From NCBI RefSeq assembly GCF_036226685.1, contig NZ_CP109009.1, positions 1,488,001-1,552,000 of the forward strand: a stretch of DNA of 64,000 bases. Direction: 5' to 3'. Positions 34,616 to 42,402 of the stretch are shown here, piece by piece; position 1 is the stretch's first letter; the number at the start of each line of letters is the position of its first letter. The position numbers and the translations under genes are program-made. The notes beneath the pieces are model-generated. The model made no database searches and was not told the origin of the DNA. It saw only the letters and a program-made list of their open reading frames with translations. This DNA comes from Streptomyces sp. NBC_00690 (GTDB lineage: Bacteria; Actinomycetota; Actinomycetes; Streptomycetales; Streptomycetaceae).

Positions 34616-35383
34616 ATGTCGAAAACCGTAGAATCGAACCAGACACCCGTGGTCGTCCTCACCGGGGGCGGGACCGGAATCGGCCGGGTGACCGCCCGCG
34701 CCTTCGCCGCGCAGGGAGCCCGGGTGCTGATCGTCGGGCGGACCCAGGCAGCCCTGGCCGAGACGGCCAAGGACCATGACGCCATCAAGACGGTGATCGC
34801 CGACCTGACCCGGCCGGACGTAGGCGAGGTGGTGGTGGGGGAGGCACTGCGCGAGTTCGGTCGGATCGACGTGCTGATCAACAATGCCGCCGCGTCCCGG
34901 TACGGCACCCTCAGTGACCAGACCCGGGAGGACGACGAGGCGCAGATCGCCACCAATCTGCTGGGCCCGATCGCGCTGACGCGGGCCGCCCTGGACGCAC
35001 TCGCGGCCAGCGGCGGCACGGTGGTCAACGTCGGCTCATCCGGGGCACTGGGGCTGCGGGCCTGGCCGGGTGCCGGCGCGTTCGGCGCGAGCAAGGCCGC
35101 TCTGGACTTCCTGACCCGGACCTGGGCCGTGGAGTTGGCACCCCGCGGCATCCGGGTCGTCGGCATCGCACCGGGCGTCGTGAACAGCGGCATCGGACTG
35201 CGGATGGGGATGTCGGCCGAGCAGTACGACGGATTCCTGGCGCAGATGGCGGCCCAGTCACCGGCCGGACGCGTCGGTACTCCCGAAGAGATCGCCTGGT
35301 GGATCACCGAACTGACGCGTCCCGAGGCGCACTACGCGAACGGCACGGTCATCCCCGTGGACGGCGGGCTGTCGCTCACCTAG
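34616..35383 (+). CDS. SDR-family protein with Tyr-to-Phe catalytic change (SnoaW-like candidate)
   Basis: SDR of 255 residues. The cofactor motif LTGGGTGIGR and structural N114 are intact, with Ser141/142 and Lys160 in place, but the catalytic YxxxK is FGASK (Phe156). An ordinary carbonyl reductase needs the Tyr, so this protein may work by another route. SnoaW, an SDR that reduces the quinone so that SnoaL2 can hydroxylate C-1, is the obvious parallel, and a SnoaL2 candidate is present at 50864. It follows the anthrone oxygenase by 125 bases. Its stop overlaps the convergent transferase gene by 8 bases. Confidence 0.75.
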   Translation: MSKTVESNQTPVVVLTGGGTGIGRVTARAFAAQGARVLIVGRTQAALAETAKDHDAIKTVIADLTRPDVGEVVVGEALREFGRIDVLINNAAASRYGTLSDQTREDDEAQIATNLLGPIALTRAALDALAASGGTVVNVGSSGALGLRAWPGAGAFGASKAALDFLTRTWAVELAPRGIRVVGIAPGVVNSGIGLRMGMSAEQYDGFLAQMAAQSPAGRVGTPEEIAWWITELTRPEAHYANGTVIPVDGGLSLT

Positions 35384-36689
35384 TGCGGGTGATTCCGCCC
35401 GTGCGGTGGTGGGCGGTGAGCCCCTCCAGGGTGGGAATGATGTCGGCGGGCGCCGGAGTCGCCCGGATCTCCTGACGGAACCGGGCGGCCTGTCGGGCGT
35501 AGGAGGGGTCGTTGAGAATCCGGCTGAGGTGCTCGCGCAGTTCGGCGGCGGTGAACTGGTCGGGGTCCTCGACCCGCAGTCCGGCCCCGGCCTCCGTCAG
35601 GAGGTCCGCCTTGCGGACGGTGTCCCAGAGCATGGCCGGGACGATGATCTGCGGTACGCCGTGGGCGAGCGCGGTCTTGAAGGAGCCGGAGCCGCCGTGG
35701 TGGATGATGGCGGCGCAGGTGGGCAGCAGGGCGTCCAGAGGGACGAAGTCCACCGCCCGCACATTCGGCGGCAGTTCGCCGAGGGCGGCGAGTTGGCGCG
35801 CGTTCAAGGTGGCGACGACCTCGATATCGAGCTCGGCGGTCGCCGTGATGATCTCCTGGAGGGATGCGCGGTCCTTGCCGAACACCTCCTGCTGGGAGAC
35901 GCCCATGGTGACGCAGACCCGCGGCCGGCTCGGCTTCTCGTGGATCCAGCCGGGGATGGTGGACGGCCCGTTGTAGGGGACGTAGCGCACCGGGACCCGG
36001 GTGGTAGCGGTCGGCAGCGCCATGGAGGTGGGGACCGGGTCGATCGTCCACTGCCCCAGCACCGTGTCCTCGGTGAACTCGCGGTCGTAGTCACCGAGGG
36101 TCCAGCTCAACCACTCGGCCATCGGATCGTCCCGCAGGGCGGGATGCCGCCTACCCAGTGCGGCGAGATGGTGTTGCCGCATCCAGCCCACCAGGTCGAG
36201 CCCGAACAACAGCCGGGCATGGGCGGCCCCCGATGCCTTGGCGGCGACCGGCCCCGCATAGGTCATCGTGTCCCAGATGACCAGGTCGGGCTTCCACCAC
36301 CGGGCGAAGTCGACCATGTCGTCCATCATCACGGAGGAGAGGGAGTGGAAGATCAAGGGCCCGTAGGCGGCGAAGACCCCCTGCGCGTAGTCGTCGGTGA
36401 TCCGCGCCAGCGAGGTCTCCCCGATGTCCAACAGCTCGGGCCAGGTGTTCATGTCGACGCCATGGGGGTCATCGGGCCCGGGGGCGAGATCCTCGAAGAT
36501 CATGTCCTCGGCCAGATTGAGCGGCTCACCGACGCCCACGGCGGTCAGTCCGGTGGCCTGGATGTCATCGACCAGATCGGGCTGGCTCGCCACCAGGACA
36601 TCGTGCCCGGCCGCCCGCAACGCCCAGGCGAGCGGTACGAAGGCGTACATGTGTGACCTGGTGGCGAACGCCGTGAACAGGACCCGCAT
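35376..36689 (-). CDS. Glycosyltransferase 2
   Basis: GT-B deoxysugar transferase of 437 residues. The acceptor lobe starts MRVLFTAFATRSHMYAFVPLAWALR, with WKPDLVIWDTMTYAGPVAA midway and the donor motif CAAIIHHGGSGSFKTALAHG. The ATG at 36689 matches the start of all other family members; the open frame extends 19 residues further. It follows an NmrA-like gene by 96 bases, the same order as glycosyltransferase 5 and the second NmrA-like gene, pointing to a duplicated pair. Confidence 0.9.
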   Translation of the reverse strand: MRVLFTAFATRSHMYAFVPLAWALRAAGHDVLVASQPDLVDDIQATGLTAVGVGEPLNLAEDMIFEDLAPGPDDPHGVDMNTWPELLDIGETSLARITDDYAQGVFAAYGPLIFHSLSSVMMDDMVDFARWWKPDLVIWDTMTYAGPVAAKASGAAHARLLFGLDLVGWMRQHHLAALGRRHPALRDDPMAEWLSWTLGDYDREFTEDTVLGQWTIDPVPTSMALPTATTRVPVRYVPYNGPSTIPGWIHEKPSRPRVCVTMGVSQQEVFGKDRASLQEIITATAELDIEVVATLNARQLAALGELPPNVRAVDFVPLDALLPTCAAIIHHGGSGSFKTALAHGVPQIIVPAMLWDTVRKADLLTEAGAGLRVEDPDQFTAAELREHLSRILNDPSYARQAARFRQEIRATPAPADIIPTLEGLTAHHRTGGITRTR

Positions 36690-36785
36690 CCCCAACTCCT
36701 TAGCCGATGAAGCTCGTGCGCTCACGGTAGGAGGGCGGGGATGCAAGCCACTCGCATCGCGCTGGACACCCCGCCGCCCCGAGGA

Positions 36786-37706
36786 TCAGCGGAAGTCGTC
36801 CACGTGGTCGCGGGCCCACTCGGCGTAGGTGCGGGCGGGTACGCCGGTGATGTCGGCGCAGGTGAGCCAGGAGATGTCCGGCTCCTCCCACGTCTGCTCC
36901 TCCCCCGTGCCGTCCTCCGACTGCTCGTCGCGCTGCTGGTCCTCGCCGGAAGCCGTCTCGCCGGGGTCCGTCGTCGCCCCCGAGTAGTCCTCGAAGCCGA
37001 ACAGGAAGTCGGCGTTCTCCGCGGCCCAACCGCCCTGAGCCCGGTAGAACTCCCTGGCCTCCTCGGGCTCGACCTCGTCCACGCGTAGTGGCGCACCGAT
37101 GGCGGCGGCGATGGCGGCGATCTGGTCGCGGTGGGTCAGGGCCTCCGGGCCGGCGAGGTCGTACGCCTTGCCGGCGTGCCGGTCGTCCATCAATGCGGCT
37201 GCGGCCACTTCCGCGATGTCCGCCTCATGGATGGGGGTGCCGGGGGTGTCGAGGTCGATATCCACCACACGGCGCTCCGCCTTGACGGAAGGACCCCAGA
37301 GGTAGAGGGAGTTGACCGCGAACTCACCGGGCCGCACATGGGTCCACTCCAGCCCGGACCGCTCGACGGCCTGCTCGACCGGGTAGTGGTACTCGGTGTC
37401 GTAGCCCGCGGTGACGGCGGCTGAGGAGAGGACCACGATCCGGCGCACCCCGGCCTTCACCGCCAGGGCGACCACCTCGTCCACGGCTTCCCCGACCGGG
37501 AAGAGCAGCATGGTGCGCACCCCTTCGAGGGCGGGCGGCAGGGTCTCGGGGCGGGTGAGGTCCCCCTCGAAGACCTGGACCCCGGGGGGTAGTGCGGCGG
37601 CCCCCGGACGGCGGGTCAGCGCGCGGACGTCCTGCCCGGCCTCGATCAGCCGTCCGACCACATGCCGACCGACGTTTCCTGTCGCACCGGCCACCAGTAT
37701 TGCCAT
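36786..37706 (-). CDS. NmrA-like NAD(P)-binding reductase, copy 1 (candidate C-7 ketoreductase)
   Basis: Atypical SDR of 306 residues with VAGATGNVGRHVVGRLIEAG at the start and the WTHVRPGEFAVNSLYLW core. Anthracycline clusters carry an NmrA-like reductase (SnoaF/DnrE/AknU type) that reduces the C-7 ketone of the aglycone, so either copy here could do that. Residues about 242-275 are a very acidic insert (EDQQRDEQSEDGTGEEQ) missing from copy 2. It is 25 bases downstream of the TetR gene and upstream of glycosyltransferase 2. Confidence 0.75.
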   Translation of the reverse strand: MAILVAGATGNVGRHVVGRLIEAGQDVRALTRRPGAAALPPGVQVFEGDLTRPETLPPALEGVRTMLLFPVGEAVDEVVALAVKAGVRRIVVLSSAAVTAGYDTEYHYPVEQAVERSGLEWTHVRPGEFAVNSLYLWGPSVKAERRVVDIDLDTPGTPIHEADIAEVAAAALMDDRHAGKAYDLAGPEALTHRDQIAAIAAAIGAPLRVDEVEPEEAREFYRAQGGWAAENADFLFGFEDYSGATTDPGETASGEDQQRDEQSEDGTGEEQTWEEPDISWLTCADITGVPARTYAEWARDHVDDFR

Positions 37707-37731
37707 AACGTCGTGCTTCCTCTCGATTGGC

Positions 37732-38349
37732 TCACTGTTCGCGGATTCCGTTCTCCAACATGCGGACCACCGCGGTGGTGACACCGTGGCGCGGCAGGGT
37801 GCCCCGGCTCGCGGCCTCACAGCCCGTGTAGACCAGGGCCCAGATCACGTCCTGGACCCAGTCGACGTCGAGGGTGGGATCGAACGCGCCCTCCGACTGA
37901 CCCCGCCGGATCAGGTCGACCACCATCGAGGAGACCGAGTCCGGAGCGGTGTCGGGCTCCCCCTCAGCCGCATCGGCCCCGCCATCCCCGCCGTCGTGCG
38001 CCGCGAAGTCCTCCAGGACGCGCGAGTCGCCGTAGAGGAAGAGCATCCGGCCCCCCGTGTCCACGATCGCCGCGATGAGACGGCGCATCGCCTCCACGGC
38101 CGTCCCCTGGTCGACCGCCGCGTCCTGGATGGACTGCTGGATCACCAGATACGAGTCGGCCACTGCGGCGTGGATCAGGTCGTCCCGGTCGGGAAAGTAG
38201 CGGTGCAGCGTGCTGCGCCCGACCTGGGCCGCCTTGGCGATGTCGGCCAGCGTGGCGGTCCTGTCCCGGGCGAGCACTTCGGCAGCGGCACCCAAGATGG
38301 CGCGGCGCGTACGGTTCCGCGTTCCGGACTCCCCGGCGATGTCACTCAC
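37732..38349 (-). CDS. TetR-family repressor
   Basis: One-component regulator of about 205 residues. The DNA-binding helix-turn-helix is TLADIAKAAQVGRSTLHRYFPDRDDLIHAA. The ligand-binding half has an Asp/Gly-rich loop (HDGGDGGADAAEGEPD). GTG at 38349 is the likely start; ATG at 38391 is also open. It is the first gene of the TetR-NmrA-transferase operon and is divergent from the ABC exporter, with paired inverted repeats between them. By analogy it probably represses the exporter until product accumulates. Confidence 0.87.
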   Translation of the reverse strand: MSDIAGESGTRNRTRRAILGAAAEVLARDRTATLADIAKAAQVGRSTLHRYFPDRDDLIHAAVADSYLVIQQSIQDAAVDQGTAVEAMRRLIAAIVDTGGRMLFLYGDSRVLEDFAAHDGGDGGADAAEGEPDTAPDSVSSMVVDLIRRGQSEGAFDPTLDVDWVQDVIWALVYTGCEAASRGTLPRHGVTTAVVRMLENGIREQ

Positions 38350-38352
38350 GTA

Positions 38353-38418
38353 CCCAAAGCTAGCAGACAACTCCCATAGCGGATTCATCACATGCTAACT
38401 TGGGACTTCGGTGTCCCA
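38353..38418. promoter_or_regulatory. Candidate TetR operators in the exporter/repressor gap
   Basis: cccaaagctagca (38353-38365) faces an inverted, near-matching tgctaacttggg (38393-38404). Overlapping the second arm is a shorter inverted repeat tgggac-N6-gtccca at 38401-38418. Position between the TetR gene and the ABC exporter gene makes them likely repressor sites. No binding data are available. Confidence 0.45.
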
Positions 38419-38480
38419 TTTTGATGATGGCCTTCTCCGCCGCCGCTCCACATGACTCCCCACGACACCGCGCACATCCC

Positions 38481-38520
38481 CGTGAATCTCCGTGAATCTT
38501 CATGAATCCCTGTGAAACGC
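38481..38520. repeat. Four 10-bp iterons (cgtgaatctc type)
   Basis: Four consecutive decamers: cgtgaatctc, cgtgaatctt, catgaatccc and tgtgaaacgc. The exact 10-base phase puts each copy on the same face of the helix, directly upstream of the ABC exporter start at 38558. This is a possible activator or repressor array. Confidence 0.55.
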
Positions 38521-38557
38521 CGCAAATCTTTATGTCTCCATACGAAAGGCCCCTCCC

Positions 38558-40387
38558 GTGACCGAACCGGATGTCTCCGAGACCGAGGCGCCGCCGCTGC
38601 GCTGGGCCAACCTCCGGGTGCTCTGGTCGTTCGTCTACCCCCATCGATGGACCCTGCTCGTCGCCTTCGTCCTCACCACGCTCACCACGGCCGCGATGCT
38701 CACCACGCCGATGGCGACCAAGTGGATCCTGGACGGGCTCGCCGAGTCGAAGCCGATCGCCGCGGCGATCTGGCTGCTCGTGGGGCTGCTGGTGGTGGGC
38801 GCCGTGGTGGGCCTGTTCCAGGCGGTCCTGCTCGGCAAACTGGCCGAGCAGATCGTGCTCGACGCCCGCACCTCCATGGTCAAGAGGCTGCTGCACGCAC
38901 CGCTGGGAGTCCTCAACCGACGCTCGCCGGGCGAGCTGATCACCCGCGTCACCTCGGACACGGTGCTGCTGCGCGAAGCGGCGGCCTCCACCGCCCTGGA
39001 GTTCTTCGGTGCGGTCATCACCATCGTCGGCGCGCTGGTCCTGATGGCCCTGCTCGACTGGGTGCTGCTGCTCGTGATGCTGGGCACGCTGGTGGTCATG
39101 GCCATCTCCATCGGGCTGCTGATGCCGCCGCTGGCGCGGGCCCAGGAGCAGGCGCAGGCCGCGATCGGACGGCTCGGCGGAGTGCTGGAAGGCGCCCTGC
39201 GGGCGATCCGTACCGTCAAGGCGAGCCGTGGGGAGGGCCGGGAGAGCGAGCGGATACTCGCCGAGGCCCGCGAGTCGGCGCGCCAGCGCGTCCGGGCGGT
39301 CCGCATCGAATCGCTGACCTGGACGCTCGCGGGAGTCGGCTTCGAGGGTGCGATCCTGATGATCCTCTCGGTGGGGGCCTGGCGGGTCAGCCAGGACATG
39401 TTGCCGGTCTCCGGTCTGGTGGCGTTCCTGCTCTACGCCTTCTGGATCGTGGAGCCGGTGACCCAGTTGACCCAGACCGTCTCGCTGCTCCAGTCCGGTC
39501 TGGTGGCAGCCGCTCGCATCAAGGAGATCCAGGACCTGCCGGAGGAGCGGCGGCCCGCCGTCGTGCCCGCCGCGGACGAAGCCGTCGCACCGGCGGAGCG
39601 CACTCCGGCCTCCCCCGTGCTCTCCTTCCACGACGTCGTCGCCCGGTACGGACCGGACGCGGGCACCGCGTTGAACGGGGTCTCCCTCGGTATCGCACGG
39701 CGCGGCCACACCGCGGTCGTCGGCCCGTCCGGCGCGGGGAAGACCACGATGTTCTCGCTGATGCTGCGCTTCCTGCACCCCACCGAGGGATCGGTCCGCC
39801 TCGACGGTGTCCCCCTGGACCACTACGACCTCGACGAAGTGCGCAAGCGGATCGTCTACGTCGAACAGGACACCCCCCTGGTTCCCGGCACCCTGCGGGA
39901 GAACCTGCTCTACAACCACCAGGAGGCCGCAGAGGAGGACCTCTGGTCGGTGCTGCGTGCGGTGCGACTGGACGAGAGAGTGCGGGAACTGGAAGAGGGC
40001 CTGGACACCACCCTGTCCGACAGCGAGATCTCGGGCGGCGAGCGACAGCGCATCGCCCTGGCGCGGGCCCTGGTGGGCGAGCCGGAGATCCTGCTGCTGG
40101 ACGAGGCGACCGCACAACTGGACGGCCTCACCGAGTCGGCGATCCACGACGCCATCGTCAGGGTGGCCGAGCGCGGAGCGGTGGTCACCATCGCGCACCG
40201 GCTTTCCACGGTGGTGGAGGCCGACCAGATCATGGTGATGGAGAACGGCCTCTGTCGGGCCTCCGGCACCCATGACGAACTGCTCGCGTCCGACGACCTC
40301 TACCGGGATCTGGTGGCGGCGCTGAGGATCGCAACGGTCAGTCAGCAGCACCGGCAACTCCAGGAGGACGGTGTGGGCGTTTCCTGA
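38558..40387 (+). CDS. ABC exporter, fused membrane and ATPase domains
   Basis: Half-size exporter of 609 residues. The N-terminal 310 residues hold about six membrane helices of the ABC_membrane fold. The ATPase domain follows, with Walker A GPSGAGKTT (from residue 389), the signature ISGGERQRIALARAL, Walker B ILLLDEAT and the H-loop IAHRLST. It should dimerise and is a good candidate for export and self-resistance of the glycosylated anthracycline. The start is GTG at 38558 after gaaagg. It is divergent from the TetR gene, with inverted repeats and iterons in the gap. Confidence 0.92.
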   Translation: MTEPDVSETEAPPLRWANLRVLWSFVYPHRWTLLVAFVLTTLTTAAMLTTPMATKWILDGLAESKPIAAAIWLLVGLLVVGAVVGLFQAVLLGKLAEQIVLDARTSMVKRLLHAPLGVLNRRSPGELITRVTSDTVLLREAAASTALEFFGAVITIVGALVLMALLDWVLLLVMLGTLVVMAISIGLLMPPLARAQEQAQAAIGRLGGVLEGALRAIRTVKASRGEGRESERILAEARESARQRVRAVRIESLTWTLAGVGFEGAILMILSVGAWRVSQDMLPVSGLVAFLLYAFWIVEPVTQLTQTVSLLQSGLVAAARIKEIQDLPEERRPAVVPAADEAVAPAERTPASPVLSFHDVVARYGPDAGTALNGVSLGIARRGHTAVVGPSGAGKTTMFSLMLRFLHPTEGSVRLDGVPLDHYDLDEVRKRIVYVEQDTPLVPGTLRENLLYNHQEAAEEDLWSVLRAVRLDERVRELEEGLDTTLSDSEISGGERQRIALARALVGEPEILLLDEATAQLDGLTESAIHDAIVRVAERGAVVTIAHRLSTVVEADQIMVMENGLCRASGTHDELLASDDLYRDLVAALRIATVSQQHRQLQEDGVGVS

Positions 40388-40468
40388 CCGGGCGGCCATC
40401 CAGCGGTCGTTGAGCGGACTGCGAGGCAGGTGACCCACGCTTCAGGGCGAAAGAAGAGGAGAGTCTTG

Positions 40469-41788
40469 ATGCGGGTCCTGTTCACGACCTTCGCAGCGAC
40501 GTCACACCTGCACATCCAGATCCCGCTGGCGTGGGCGCTGCGGTCGGCGGGGCATGACGTCTGCGTCGCCAGCCAGCCGGATCTCGTGGAGTACATCAGT
40601 CACACGGGTCTCACCGGTGTTGCCGTCGGCGCGGAGTTACGCCTGGACGAGCAGATGAACGGCATGACCCGGGAGCGGGACGTCGGAGACGTCCCGCTCG
40701 CCGAGGAGGACCTCGACTTCGTCAACCTCACGGATCTGTCCGGGACGCATCCGGAGCGACTGACCCATGACTACCTCCATGATGCGTTCGAGGCGCTGAC
40801 GAGCTACGTCTATCCGAGTCTGTCACCGCCTTCCATGATCGACGACCTGGTGGAGTTCGCCCGCTCCTGGCGCCCCGACCTGGTCATCTGGGACTGTCAG
40901 ACCTTCGCGGGACCGGTTGCCGCGATGGCCACGGGGGCGGCGCACGCACGGCTGCTGTTCGGCCTCGACCTCATCGGGCGCAGCCATGCGGCCTTCCGGA
41001 AGTCCCTCATCGCACGACCGGCCGGCGAGCGCGACGATCCTCTGGAGCGCTGGCTCGGCCGGACCCTGGAGCGCTACTCCGTCCCGTACTCCGAGGAGGC
41101 GGTGACGGGGCAGTGGACCATCGACCCCATCCCGGGTTCGATGCGGGGGCCGGCCGGCGGCGACCACGTTCCCGTTCGCTATGTGCCGTACGGAGGGGCC
41201 TCCTCCATCCCCTCCTGGCTGTACGAGCCGGTGAAACGGCCACGCGTCTGCGTGACGCTCGGTCAGGCCGGTCGGGAGGTGCTGGGGGCCGACCACGCGC
41301 CGGTCGCCGAACTGTTGGAGGCGGTCGCCGATCTGGACATCGAGGTGATCGCCACCCTGAGCGCCGCCCAACTCCCGCCCACCGCACGCATTCCCGACAA
41401 CGTCCGAGTGGCGGACCACGTCCCGCTGGACGCGTTGCTGCCGACCTGTGCGGCGATCGTCCACCATGGCGGCGCCGGCACCTTGCAGACCGCGCAGCTC
41501 CACGGCGTACCGCAGATCGTCTTCCCGGCGGCGCTGTGGGACGGCGCCGCCAAACGGAGCTACATCGAGTCCAGCGGCAGCGGGCTCGCCGTGCCCGACG
41601 ACGTACCGCAGACCGCCGACTCGCTGCGCGCGCTGATCACCCGGGTACTGGACGACCCTTCGTTCACCCGCGCCGCGGCGAAGGTGCGCAGGGAGATGCT
41701 CGCCATGCCGGTGCCGCGGGACATCGTTCCCACCCTCGAACGCCTGACTGACGAACACCGTTCACAGCCTCATCGGAGCGAATCATGA
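40469..41788 (+). CDS. Glycosyltransferase 3
   Basis: GT-B deoxysugar transferase of 439 residues with MRVLFTTFAATSHLHIQIPLA at the start and CAAIVHHGGAGTLQTAQLHG at the donor site. Codon 57 (40637-40639) is TTA, a leucine codon read by the developmentally controlled bldA tRNA in Streptomyces. The ATG at 40469 follows aagagga; an earlier GTG at 40430 is in frame but unlikely. Its stop overlaps the 3,5-epimerase start (ATGA), so transferase, epimerase and 2,3-dehydratase are translationally coupled. Confidence 0.9.
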   Translation: MRVLFTTFAATSHLHIQIPLAWALRSAGHDVCVASQPDLVEYISHTGLTGVAVGAELRLDEQMNGMTRERDVGDVPLAEEDLDFVNLTDLSGTHPERLTHDYLHDAFEALTSYVYPSLSPPSMIDDLVEFARSWRPDLVIWDCQTFAGPVAAMATGAAHARLLFGLDLIGRSHAAFRKSLIARPAGERDDPLERWLGRTLERYSVPYSEEAVTGQWTIDPIPGSMRGPAGGDHVPVRYVPYGGASSIPSWLYEPVKRPRVCVTLGQAGREVLGADHAPVAELLEAVADLDIEVIATLSAAQLPPTARIPDNVRVADHVPLDALLPTCAAIVHHGGAGTLQTAQLHGVPQIVFPAALWDGAAKRSYIESSGSGLAVPDDVPQTADSLRALITRVLDDPSFTRAAAKVRREMLAMPVPRDIVPTLERLTDEHRSQPHRSES

Positions 41789-42402
41789 CGATCACCATGC
41801 AGTCGCGCGCCCTCAGCGTCGAGGGGGGATTCGAGTTCCAGGCCCGGGTCTTCGGCGATGACCGCGGCATCTTCGTGTCGCCCTACCAGGAGGCCGCCTT
41901 CGTGGCGGCGACCGGGCACAAGCTGTTCCCGGTCGCCCAGACCAACCACAGCCGCTCACGCCGCGGTGTGGTGCGCGGGCTGCACTACACCGTCACGCCG
42001 CCGGGCATGGCCAAGTACGTCTACTGCGCCCGGGGCAGGACACTCGACATCGTGCTCGACATCAGGGTGGGTTCCCCGACGTTCGGCCAGTGGGACTCCG
42101 CACTGCTCGATCAGGAGGCTTTCCGGTCCGTGTACCTCCCGGTCGGAATGGCCCACGGCTTCATCGCCCTGGAGGACGACACGGTGGTGTCGTACATGCT
42201 CTCCGGCGAGTACGTACAGGAGAACGAAGCCGCCCTGTCGGTCCTCGACCCGACCCTCGGGCTGCCGCTTCCCACGGACGTCGCCCCGATCCTCTCGGAA
42301 CGCGACCAGGCCGCCCCCACCTTGGCGGAGGCCCTGGCGGCCGGGCTGCTGCCCGACTACCAGACCTGTCTGAAGCTCGACCGGGCGCTGAGGTCGGCAT
42401 GA
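41785..42402 (+). CDS. dTDP-4-keto-6-deoxyhexose 3,5-epimerase (RmlC type)
   Basis: Cupin-fold epimerase of 205 residues that inverts C3 and C5 to give L-sugars. The catalytic region SRRGVVRGLHYTVTPPGMAKYVYCARG holds the active-site His and Lys, and YLPVGMAHGFIALEDDT is the second conserved strand. The ATG at 41785 overlaps the preceding stop, and its own stop overlaps the next start at 42399. Presence of this enzyme supports L-configured sugars such as L-rhodosamine, 2-deoxy-L-fucose or a nitrosugar of the decilonitrose type. Confidence 0.93.
   Translation: MTITMQSRALSVEGGFEFQARVFGDDRGIFVSPYQEAAFVAATGHKLFPVAQTNHSRSRRGVVRGLHYTVTPPGMAKYVYCARGRTLDIVLDIRVGSPTFGQWDSALLDQEAFRSVYLPVGMAHGFIALEDDTVVSYMLSGEYVQENEAALSVLDPTLGLPLPTDVAPILSERDQAAPTLAEALAAGLLPDYQTCLKLDRALRSA

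Noticed and set aside
38401..38422. Rho-independent terminator (stem followed by tttt)
   Set aside because: It lies between two divergent starts where no transcript ends, so an operator is the better reading.
38360..40438. 692-residue minus-strand frame opposite the ABC exporter
   Set aside because: It is rich in His, Gln and Arg, with a reading pattern expected from the antisense of a membrane protein gene; the exporter has all ABC motifs.
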